64,000 nucleotides of DNA from positions 1,096,001 through 1,160,000 of the forward strand of contig JAWNZC010000237.1 of assembly GCA_035771165.1 (NCBI GenBank). Reading direction: 5' to 3'. Positions 1-12,400 of the stretch are shown here, one piece after another (position 1 is the first letter of the stretch; every line of letters starts with the position of its first letter). This DNA comes from Paragorgia papillata. Lineage: Eukaryota; Cnidaria; Anthozoa; Scleralcyonacea; Coralliidae. The notes beneath the pieces were generated by a model. That model saw only the letters and a list, made by a program, of their open reading frames with translations. It did no database searches and was not told the DNA's origin. Both the position numbers and the translations under genes were made by a program.

Positions 1-401
1 GCGTAGCTGGAGGTATTAGGGGGTTCGGGCGCGGGCGGTAGGCGGGCAACGGGAAACACTGCCTGCCCAAAAACCATGTGTTTTTGAATTCCGCCCACCG
101 AATATGTTTGTTTAAGAGAACCAATCAGAACGTGAGCCAATAATAGCGATGTCAATGTTTTGACAACTTTCGAAATGTGATTTATGAAAGCCGTGAAGCG
201 TGGAAGAATAGAGAACGACACGGAAGACCCAACACTAATTTGCCGTCAATCAAAATCAATATTCTGACCAATCAGAATTCTCCGTCACCCAGCGGACGGA
301 CAATTCAAAAACACGTGGTTTTTGGGCAGGCGGAATTTCCCGTTGCCCGCCTACCGCCCGCGCCCAAACCCCCTAATACCGCGAGCTACGCAGGCTACGT
401 T
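1..401. mobile_element. GC-rich foldback MITE, left end cut by the window
   Basis: The arms at 1-75 and about 290-401 are inverted copies: GGTATTAGGGGGTT and GGGCGGTAGGCGGGCAACGG on the left recur reversed on the right. The right arm extends about ten bases further than the left, so the left terminus lies just outside the window. The centre is AT-rich without a gene. Confidence 0.7.
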
Positions 402-422
402 TCAACATGAAATCACAACTCA

Positions 423-1087
423 TTATAGATGCTTTGAAGTTTGCCAAATTTCCAGCTCATTTCTCGATTGACTATAGTTTATGCAAAAAAAATAGACATT
501 ACCAATGTTATTCGCCAGTTGCCAGACTACAGGATCCTGAGTAATGTTAGCGTGGTCTGGTATCAAAACGTTATTGCTATTCTGATCGTCTACTATCTCC
601 TCCTCGGGCTGCTGTGCGTCGACATTATTGTGTTCTTCTTGTAATGGTATAACCACTTCTTCCTGCAAGGGGTGAGGTGCTTCCTTGTATTCCTCAGCTT
701 TCTCATATCCTACTGATTCCTTGAAACCGTCAGGTTCATGAAACTCGTTGGGTTCTTCCTGAGTGTTTAAAGATGTTTCGTCCGCTCCCTCCAACTGTGA
801 TGAATCATCAGTTTCTGTGAAATTATTCTCGTTTTGTGAGAAAACTGGTAGCAAAATCAACCACGTTTTAAAAGAAGACGGAGAAATAACAGACAGACAG
901 ACAAATGGACAGACGAACAGACACACTAACCGATAGACAGATAGACGTGATGGACAGACACACAGATGCACAGGCAAACAGACAGACAAACAAACACACA
1001 AGACAGATAGGCAGACAGACGAACAGACACACTAACCGATAGACAGATAAGAGGGCGGGTGGGCAGACAGACAGACATAGATAGACA

Positions 1088-1125
<38 letters not shown>

Positions 1126-1314
1126 AACAAACAAACAAACAAACAAACAAACAAACAAACAAACACACAAACAAACACACAAACAACCAACCAACCAACC
1201 AACCAACCAACCAACCAACCAACCAACCAACCAACCAACCAACCAACCAACCAAAGAAACAAACAAACAAACAAACAAACAAACAAACAAACAAACAAAC
1301 AAACAAACAAACAA

Positions 1315-1380
<66 letters not shown>

Positions 1381-4300
1381 GGAGGAACAGACAGACAAAC
1401 AATATTTTTGAATCCTCTTGGAAACGGATATTTCCATCGCCGAGAAAGAAAAGAAGGTACGCAAGAAGCAATACCAAAGCAAAGAAATCATATTACCTGT
1501 CGATAACAGCTCGTTGTCTATTTCAAGAGCTTTATTTTTGGCATTTTCAGCTAATGCAATATTGCCAGCGTCCATTGCTACAAAATGAATGTCCTAAAAC
1601 AAGGAAATGAAACATAAGTTCTGCACATTTATTATTAGCCTGGTACCCTGGCCCAATTTCAAACGAAATATGGGCCAGGTAACCACTAATTACATTCTCG
1701 CGTCATCAGGGCTAAATCCACTCATGACGATTGCAGTTTTACTCATAGCCACTAAAAACGCGCGAAATTTTAACCAATAGGAAAGCAGAAGTCTTTAGTG
1801 GTTACCTGCATGGCCCATATTCTTTGATTGGGCCAGGGTACCAGGCTAATTTATTATTTGTTAATATTCAATTTTCCAACACTGATGTGTTTTGTGAGTT
1901 CTGATTGGATAATTTGCACCACGTGAGACCCTATTATGTCACGACAACGCTCTACGTTATGCCTTATTAATCGTGCAGTAAATGTTTAACACATGGATAA
2001 TAATGCACGGTTGCCAAATTTTTGGAATCGTGAAGCTACACCGAGGGATAATAAAGATTAAACAGCTTGGACTATTACAATTTCTTGCTGTAAACTAGTG
2101 TTTTAGATGTTTCTATAGACCCTCTTAATAAGTGCAGAGTACGTCATTTTCCACACTTGACGTCATTTTCAGCCTTTTGAATTCTATTGGAAATATACAA
2201 AAGCTAAGACAATAAACGAAATTGAAAAGAATCCAAAAGAAAAATTGAAAACAAATTGACGTCATACGGTGAAAATTACATATTCTCTATACTTATTAAA
2301 AGGGTCTATAGGAAACTCGTTCTTAAGCGTGGAAATTTAAGCAAAGATACATTGTAAATGATCAGATTGTCACTCATTTCGCAAGTGTAAATTTCATTGA
2401 ATATTAAAATGTTTAAAGCACTCTCTGTTCGTGGTTTATCGGGATTTACATCCACTCGTTCACTAACAACGAACGAGAAATTAAATACTCACTCGGCTTC
2501 GCCTCGAGCAGTATTTAATTTCTCGTTCGTTGTTAGTGAACTCGTGAATGTAAATCCCGATAAAACACTCACGCGAGTGCTTTAATCCTTAATTGCTATT
2601 TAGTTTAATATTATATTTATATACATTAGTGTCGGTGAATAGCGTACATATCCACTACTATTTGCAGACAATAACCAGGTGAATAATTGTAAAATAGATT
2701 TATTTTATATCACCATACTACACTACACCACACCATAACATACACCATATACCATACCATGCACAATACCACACCATATCACACCATGCTATATCATACC
2801 ATACCACTACACCATGCCATACCACACCATCCTATACGACACCATACCATAACACACCACACCATACCTTATCTTACCATACTATACCACAACATATCAT
2901 ACCGTACTACACCATACACCATAAGATACCATAAACCAAACTACACCCAACACACACCATACAATATACCACCATACCATAAATAGATCAGCAGCTCCTA
3001 TATCAACTGCTAACATAAATGCCTTGTGAACTCTGTTGTACCTGGAATGACATTATAAAGCAATAATGAAAAAGGAACCCAGCTACAATCCTGGTCAAAA
3101 TCACTCGGACACCTTATGTTGATAAAAATTTACACTGAACGTACTTCGCATTTCATTTTCTAAACAACATTGAACGGAGGGAGTGGGGTGGTGGTGGTGG
3201 TGGTGGTGGTGGGTGGGGTGGGGGGGGGGTGATGTATTCTGTACATAATCTTAGGAATTCACGCGCTTAACTTCTTTTTAAGTTGTGGGGTGAATGATGC
3301 TCAAGATTAACACAACTAGACCAATTCTCTTGAAGTTGTTCGAACAATTATTGTGAGACATTGAACTCAGGCGAATAATGATACGAGTGACGAACCATAC
3401 CGGGTAAGCAGAAATAAACTGTGCTCGACCGCGGCTGGAATTCGAACTCGCGACCTTCAGTTTACTACACGCGTAAAAATCTCGCAAGTTGTTACAGCAT
3501 TGTTGCCTGAACAATGCTGCAACAACTTGTTGACATATGTGAACAACATTGATAAATGAACAACAATGTTCATCATTGTTTCAACAAGTTGTTACAGCTT
3601 GATGAAACAACAACCGTTGTTCACGCATGTTGGAACAACCGAAGAACATGTTGATACATCAACCATGTTCACCATTGTTGTAACATTGTTGTTCATCGTT
3701 GTTATTCCGTCATGGTGTTACAACATGTTGTATCATGTGCGAACAACGTTGTTGGCTATAAAAATGTGCTGTTGGAACAACTTGTTCATGACTGTTGATT
3801 TATCCGTGAACAAGTTGTTCGAACAATAAGTGAACAACTTGTTGACAACTTGTTCACGGCGAGCAGCACAACATTGTTCACTGCGAGCAGCACAACGTTG
3901 TTCACGCCTGTTGACAACCGTGAACAAGTTGTGCGTTTTTACGCGTGTAGTCCGACACTCTACCAACTGAACTACATGGTCAGACTGGAAGCAGGTCGTG
4001 AAATTATGGCACTTTATATTTGATATTTCGAAACGGAAATCTAGTTTCTTCTATATCGAGAGACTTAATACAACATAAGATGAAGAGTTAAGTCTCCCGA
4101 TATTGAAGTTCGGTCTCGAAATATCAAATTTAAGCACCATTGCATGCAACCGCGGTCAAGTAGAGTAATGTTCTCTATTTACCCGGTATTTTAACATAAT
4201 TACTCTTGAAGTCGGCTAAAAAAAAGCTCGGCTATATTGATAATTCATGAGAATTTCACTCAATCAGACAGCTCTATTATGTCACGTGAATAGGCTTTAA

Positions 4301-6479
4301 AACACCGGTAAAATAGACCTTATTCCAAAATGGCCGCCGAATTAGAATTATTTTATGTGCATATAAATTAGTCCTTATGACCTCGTTTTAAAGTAAAAAT
4401 TCTTTTGAAATTCCTACACGAAAACAAATTCATAAGGGCTAATTTATATGTACTATTTATAAACCGCGCAGGAGGACTTTATCGGATATAAAACACGAGG
4501 CGATAGCCGAGTGTTTTAGAGCCGATAAAGCCCGTACTCCAAGGTTTTTAAATGGCTTCTAAAAAGAATCACTTCATACGTTCATTGGCGTAGTAATTTT
4601 GAAAATTAAGCTTATCTCAGCCGTTAAAAACCAGCGAGAAACTTAGAGCGAGTCTATATCACATATATAGATCCGATACGCTCATGATTTTTCTTTGTGT
4701 TTTCCTCATGAATTATTAATGATTTTTAGAAGTATATAAAAGACTTTTAATTCGGCGGCCATTTTGGAATAAGGTCTATACTGCACGTTAATTAAATAAA
4801 ACATGTTTATTAACTCACACAACGCTGGCTGATTGGCTAATTGTCTTTCGTTTGAGAAGCCATTTCAAATACTCGTTCTGCGTTGTTTGATCACGGTATA
4901 TCGAAGACATATTAGCCTCCGTTGAAAAGGTTTGATGTGATTCCGCTCATCAAAACACGAGAGTAACACTGGACCAATGAGGGATGGCCCTTACTGGACC
5001 TCTAGGGATAACAGTTTAGATATAACTGATAAAGTTATCCATATAAGTGATAGAGTTATAAATATGAGTTAGTTTAGTTTAGTTTAGTTTAGTTTAGTTT
5101 AGTTTAGTTTAGTTTAGTTTAGTTTAGTTTAGTTTAGTTTAGTTTAGTTTAGAAAGCAATAAATCTCGAGGAGCTTCGCGTTTTTGAAACAATACATCAA
5201 AAAAAGGAAATGAGAGAGTGTTAAAATACTCGTATACATCTCAAAATATTACCAAGCTGTATAGGTGTTGATACCTACCTTAATAAATGATAAAAAAATC
5301 GTCTAGACCATCTACTTAACGGATCTCGAAACCGTAAAACTGTGACGTCAGTTAGTGGTCTAGAAGGTGTGTAGAAGCAACCAAGAGTTTCTTCCAGAAG
5401 GCCTGAAAGCATTGAAAAAATAAATTATTAAGCGCACAAAACAAACAAAATCTGCAATCTGCATTGTACACCATGACTTTATAGAACTACCGTAAACTTC
5501 CGATAATAAGCCCTGAGCTTATATTATTCAAAGTTAGGATTTTTTTTCTAGACTTATATTCAGGAATCTTATTTTCGAGAGGGCTTATGGTTGGAGGTAA
5601 ATTTTGTTTCAAACATCGGTAAAACTTGATTGATTGAGATTACGAATGATATATCGCGTTGGAAATGAGAAAACTTACATTAAATTTTAAAGCATAACAA
5701 CAATGGTTGTACTAATTACATGTTTTTGAGGGCAATTTCGGATAAATAGCTCGAGTTAGTTTTCAAAAACATGATGAAATTGCCCGAACAATGTGAGGTT
5801 TTAATGTGAGAGTTTAATGTTTTTGAAAACTAACGAGGTCTATTTAACCCAAATTGCACGAAGAAAGCATGCATGCATGTAATTACAAATTAATTACATT
5901 TTACATGAAATTTTTGTTTCCTACTTTCAGCGATTTTGAAGTAAAAAGTAGAAAGACTGGACACGGAATTTTCCGCCAAAAATTTGTCTGGGACGAGGGC
6001 AATTTCAAGCAGCGGGCAATTTAAAAATAATTGTCCTCTGTTTGTGTGGTGAAACCCCGAGAAATTTCATGTAACATGTAATTATTGCACTTAACATCTC
6101 AAAAACTACATGCCAGACTTATGTCATTTTTTAGGAATTGCTTATTTAGATTATGAACTTCTAATTTATTTTACCAGAAGGTTTCACTTCCCAGACACTT
6201 TAAAAATGAAGACAAAGACGAATAAGGTCTTACAAAAGTAAAACTAATGTAACCGTACCTTCTCTTTCGTCTGTTAAGGGAAATTTCAATAAATAATTCA
6301 TCACAGCCGAGAGACAAGCAAAGCAAACATTGCCTTCACTATTCCAGTTAATACTGTTGACGAAATTCACAGCTTGTTCGGCTTGGTCGTGTTTAATGTA
6401 CTCTTCAATAAGTTCTCGTGGCCCTAAACGGGCTTGTGTCATTGATCCTAACTCTATCCTCAAGTTACATAACAGTCCC
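423..6479 (-). CDS. WDPCP: WDPCP exons 17-21, helical C-terminal region and acidic tail
   Basis: Exon 17 (221 nt) encodes the helical TPR/COPI-alpha-like segment IELGSMTQARLGPRELIEEY onward. Exon 18 encodes LGCFYTPSRPLTDVTVLRF, exon 19 encodes RVHKAFMLAVDIGAADLFM and exon 20 encodes DIHFVAMDAGNIALAENAKN, all strongly conserved in the family. Exon 21 runs 844-423 with a 140-codon open tail rich in Glu, Asp, Gln and Asn that I cannot align to vertebrate WDPCP. Its acceptor keeps phase, so I treat it as the real terminal exon, but a further intron inside it is possible. The exon 19 donor lies at the edge of a CCATA microsatellite, and intron 20 holds a 500-bp compound microsatellite. Confidence 0.82.
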
Positions 6480-9400
6480 CTAGGTTTGAAAGAAACAGCG
6501 ACACTATACACTTAATGTCTGCTCCCGAGGGAAACAGTTAGTTTTGTTTTCCCGAGAATCTTGATGTTTCCCGAGACGAAGTCGAGGGGATCAGACATTA
6601 AGTGCTTTGTTATATAGCTTGAGTTTCGCTGAATAATTTCGACGTTTATCAAGGGAAAGTACACAAAAGACAAACTGAAAGACTTACCAAAAAAATTACG
6701 CCTGGCTTCGTAATTTCACTTTAACTAAACATGCAAATATGAGTCTCAGAACAAAAGAACAGCAATACATTTCTCCAGTTAATCTTCACACATGCATTGA
6801 AGACCTATAAATAATATTTTTTGTACCAAACAAGCTTTTGTTTATAGGATACCGTGAAGAGTTCTGGCGGCAATAAGTTCTCAATTGTTGCCCGCTCGGT
6901 ACGGTCTACATTGAAATTTAGCTAAGGTCATGTGACCACAAACCAACCAATGACAGTCATCGTTTTATCCAGCGAAACTCTAGCTATATAACAATATTAT
7001 TTATCTACCTCATTAATAATTCATTAGAAAAATAACAACAAATATATACTTAAGAAATAAAAATGTCCGCCCGTGTTTATATAGCCTGATGCAAACACGA
7101 GAGTGAGTTGGGAGAATTCGAAAGTTTATTTAAACCCGAGCGGTAGGGGAGTGTTTACACGACTTTCGAATTCGCCACGTTATATAAACACAGGGCGTTC
7201 ATTTTCTATTTATTTTATGAAATAAGACTAAGAAATGTGCCGTGATGTTACAACTGTGGTTGCCTGTGGTATAAACACGACAACTGACCAATCACAGCAT
7301 GCGTAAGACGCTATACCTATTTTATATAAAAAAGAAGGACGTATAAAGAGGATATTACACGGTGGCGAGAAGATATGGATTTTATGTTCGAGTGCGCAGT
7401 GAACGAGTGAGATATTGCTCTTGCCACGAGAACATAAAATCCATATATTTGAGCAACCGTGTAATGTTCTATTTATTATATGGACAATGAAATTATGCGT
7501 GGATGTGATGTTGATAAACTGGGTTTAATGCAAAAAATACAACAGCTTGACCTAAACTTTTAGAAAATACAAATGAAAAATACAACAACTTCTTCGAATA
7601 CGTCATTTTACGTGAAAAACTGAATTAAGAGAAGTTACTGGCTCAAATTTACTTGATTCGAAATTTGCGGCAAAAGGCGTAAATTTTGACTTGTTGATAT
7701 GTCACTCGCGAGCGTTACATACGAGAAATACGGCACTCGGGTTCCCGGATGTAGTGAAATATGGATTCTACGAGGTGTTTTAGTTGCTAGTAAAATACTC
7801 TTCTCCATATAATAAAAAAGAAATATTTAAAACATGAGCAGTAGTGGGGTTTTTTACTGCGCGTTTTTTAAGTAGATTCAAAAATGATCTATTTGGTATG
7901 TTCAAAATGAAAAGGTGGTAAACTGCCGGTTTTGATAACGAAATACTGACGTTTCGAGCGGTGCCCTTCGTCACATTTTCCTCTGATAAAGGGGTACGCT
8001 CGAAACGTTATCAAAACTATTCTCGACAGTTTATCACCTTTTCACTTTGCTCTATCTAAAACACTGCACTCCACTTTTTTACACTTGGTAAGTTCATTGG
8101 CGTAGTAATTTTAAAAAGCAACGTTGTCTAAGCCAAGAAAATCAACTAATGTTTATGTAAATCAGGAGGATTTTTTTATCAGATATAAAACCACGGACGT
8201 GGTACTAATTTCCTTTGTGTTTTCATCACGAATTACTATTGAGTTTTCGAAGTTTTTGAAGTACTGAGATTTATAAGGCCTACGCTAAACGTCGAACAAT
8301 AGACGAATTTAATTCAGACGAATTTAATTCGAATTAACTTCGTCGGTAATGCGACGAGTTAAACGTAGAATTTCAGTTGAATTTGATTGATTTTACCTGG
8401 ACCTGTGGAGCCTGAAAACGATTGCTCGAAAACATGGCGCCAAGTTGTCACAGACAGAACAGAAACATTTAATTTGACGCGACGGTAATTCGTCGTGTAA
8501 CTCGAACACGCATTATCGTCGCATTATCCGTCTGGCTCAGACTCAGAATTTAATTCGTGTGTCGAATTTAATCGAGTTATACGTCGCAGTTTAGTCGAAT
8601 AAAATTCAAACAATTAAATTCGGCTATATATTGTGCGACGTTTAGCGCAGGCCAAATATAAAGGAGGTAAATGCGTAAGTTTTAAGTTTCGAAGCCTTCA
8701 TTGGCCATATGATATTTCTTAAAAGTATCGTATTGGCTTCCTGATTGATTATACGGTTTTCCACTAGTGAAAAATACCGTATGAGCGTTCTCGTTGGCTG
8801 GCGGCTTTAATTAAATTAACAGTTTTGACAAAACGTCATTCTCAGAGCAACGAACTAACTTTTTCCTGCTAGAAACATACCAGAAATACTTTTTTGTGGT
8901 GTGTGCTTGGCAAGACTTACCTGTCTTGAAACACAAGAATTAAGTTGTCATGGCAATCTACATTGCCATCCGTCACAGTGTAAAGAGGAACATCACATGA
9001 CCATTCAGCATGTGCAAGTTTTATACCTCTGGAGAATGAGAAAAAACAACAATTGATAACTAAGCGCAAAAAAATATATCAGGCTGCAGAAAATAGGAGT
9101 ATGGCATTTATTAAAGTGCATATACGCAAAAATTAAGTTTGCCTTATTTGAAAGAACACTTAAACTGACAAAGTAACATCTTTTACACTTTTTCGTTTTC
9201 TTGCTTCGTTGTTGAGATATTTCAGTTTGATATGTAAATGTAACATGTTGTGACGTGACATGTGTATAATGAATTATCGCAAAAAGTTATAGGAAATATT
9301 TGCAAGCGAATAGGATTTTTATGTCTTCCATCCGTCCGGTTTATATCGTAATTGAGAATGTAAATAATGCAATATACCTTATTAATGAAAACTACAATAA

Positions 9401-12400
9401 CCTAAGGCAAAGAGGTGGTCTGTCTTTGCATATGGGAAAGATCTAAGTACAGCTACCCTCTATAGGGCATATAGCTGTTATAGATATCATATTCAAGAGT
9501 GCAGTCCCAGTAAGCGCTGCTCTTCGCAAAGTCATGAAGACGAATCTATTTCTATTTGCCCACCCACCTCCCCTTTAGCTGACCACCTTTCTGCTTTGTT
9601 GTGTATTAGATTTCGCATTATTCTTTGCCCATCTGGCGTTTTATTGCCCTCACTTTTACCGGGCTCAATCATCAGTTTGAAGTATGGAAAATAATTATAT
9701 AATTTACCGGGCTCAATCATCAGTTTGAAGTATGGAAAATAATTATATCATTTATTTATGACTTTTTAATAAACGCGGCTGTGGTCCAAGGGGACCATAG
9801 CAATTTATCCCAATTGGTGTATGTCAATTTCCGTTGTGGGTTGCCCAGTAAACAGAGCTCAGTTAATGCAGTGCTGATAGTAGTCAGAGAGACACGGTGG
9901 AAGACATAAATATCTTTGCTATTATAAAACATAATCACTTGAAATTCGACATGTTTGTGTGTTGTGGGAGAAACAAACGCACACGCCTTCTTCAAATTAA
10001 GTTAGTTTTGGTAACAGCAAAGATATATAACATTCTGCTGATAAGTCATTATGTACATGTGATTCATTTTAAGTGTTCTTTCAAGACAGACGTCGAGTCA
10101 TAAGCACTTTAAAACCCAGTCTTAACTGTTTTATCTCTCTCTCAATATTCGTGCTCATATCTGAGTGAGCTTTATAGAATTGGAGGGAAACAATTGACGG
10201 TACCGAAAAAGATGTCGGCGGTACATTTAACCACAATGCTTTGCGACTCAAATCAGCCCAAATAACAACTAAATATTGTTTATCATGCTAAAATGGATTA
10301 AGTAAGCAAGAACTTCATTCCTACCAAAGTTGATCGTTTTAAAACCATTATATCTTCCAAATATTCTGCAAGAAAGAATATTTGATGTGTGCAAAGGATT
10401 GTGGTTAAATGTACAAGACGCCATCTTTTTCGGTACGGTCAATTCTGGATAAAACTTACGTGAAGTGTTCTGACATGCAAAATATCGGTGAATTTTTAGA
10501 ATTTTCACCAGCAAGTTGAAGAAGAATGGGCGCTAGTGCCATGTCAAAAACCTTGAAAGAATAGAAATATATTTTTAAAAACCACAAGTTGTCTCTCAAC
10601 CTCGTACCCAGAGTCTTTTCTTCTCCTTGGTTGTATCTACGAAAGGAGGAATGCTGCTTACCTGAATATCTCCATGGAGACTAAACACAAAGGCAACTGA
10701 ATCAGCAGGATGCCACTGAATCTTGGAAGGAATCTAGAAAATAATGTAAACGTGTGCGTAAACGTGTACATGAACGTGTACAAGAACGTGTACATGAACG
10801 TGTACATGAACGTGTACATGAACGTGTACATGAACGTGTACGTGAACGTGTACGTGTACATGGACGTGTACATGAACGTGTACGTGAACGTGTACATGAA
10901 CGTGTACATGAACGTGTACGTGAACGTGTACATGAACGTGAACGTGTACATGAACGTGTACACGTACGTGTACATGAACGTGTACGTGTACATGAACGTG
11001 TACGTGTACGTGAACGTGTACATGAACGTGTACATGAGCGTGTACGTGTACATGAACGTGAACGTGTACGTGAACGTGTACGTGTACGTGAACGAGTACG
11101 TAAACGTGTATATGAACGTTTACGTGAACGTGTACATGAACGTGTACATGAACGTGTACATGAACGTGTACGTGTACGTGTCGTGAACGTGTACGTGAAC
11201 GTGTACGTGTACGTGAACGTGTACGTGAACGTGTACGTGAACGTGTACGTGAACGTGTACGTGAGCGTGTACGTGTACGTGTACGTGTACGTGAACGTGT
11301 ACGTGTACGTGAACGTGTACGTGAACGTGTACGTGAACGTGTACGTGAACGTGTACGTGAACGAATGTATATTCACTGATATTTGAAATATGAGTCAAAC
11401 AAGAAAAGCTTCATACAAACGATATATTTGTGAATTGAGTCAAAAGTCTGTGGCAGTCATATAAAACCTACGAAAAAAGCCATAATTACACTTTACAGTC
11501 TATAATTTCTTTACCATTTTGTTCTCAATGATATTGAATCAAGGAACTAAACATTCACAATAGATAATTGATAATAGTTGATTGAGGTGAAGTTAAATAT
11601 AACTTACCAAACTCTTATCTTTACATCCAAGTAAGAGTTTGTCTTCTTGTTCATTCCACGCTAGACATAAAACGGCAGCTACAGGAAAAACAACAGAGTT
11701 GAAGCTCCCATAGTTACAATTTACGTTTAGTATGCTCAAGAAAGCAACGACTGGAACAGGCATGTTGAAAAAAAAACCCTCATAAATCAAAGAAGTTCTT
11801 GGCTATCGCCATACCAATATAGTATTTTCTTGCAATCATAATCATATACACAATACATACATGTATAATTGTATATCATTACCTTTCAGAGGAATAGATG
11901 TAGCACTAATTCTTGTAATCTAAAAGATGAAGAATATGATTGAACGAACGAACGAACGAACGAACGATTACGAACGAACGAACGAACGAACGAACGAACG
12001 AACGAACGAACGAACGAACGAACGAACGAACGAACGAACGAACGAACGAACGAATAAGTGAGTGAGTAAATAGGTCCATTTAAACGGGAGAAAATAAGTC
12101 GCGGCTTGATTAAGTCGCGACTTATTTTCTCCAGTTTAAATGGCCCTAATGCTCTGTCCTCCGCAGAGGTTCTTTCGGAGATCGGCTATGTCGGGGATCG
12201 TCGGAGATGCGTCGAAATCGTCAGCTGGACATAAGGAGTGCGGGCGGATAGCGAAAAGAACCTCTGCCAGATTTCTGTGTCAATATGGCGGCATCAGGGG
12301 GGTGTCAATGACTTTTGGAACTGTGGGTTGTAGAAAACATGTCGAATATAGCAGAAGGTTACACGACCACAGTTAATTGAATGTGTGGACAAACTAGGAA

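Noticed and set aside
868..1610. Long overlapping frames of Cys-Leu-Val or Thr-Asn-Lys repeats
   Set aside because: They are translations of tetranucleotide microsatellites, open on both strands because the period is four and stops are absent; the only real coding part is WDPCP exon 20 at 1497-1593.
5065..5152. Telomeric repeat
   Set aside because: TTTAG, not TTAGGG, and located inside a WDPCP intron.
10658..11398. Six overlapping frames of 90-224 aa
   Set aside because: All arise from the 12-bp ACGTGTACATGA array; the true coding part is exon 14 at 10662-10733.
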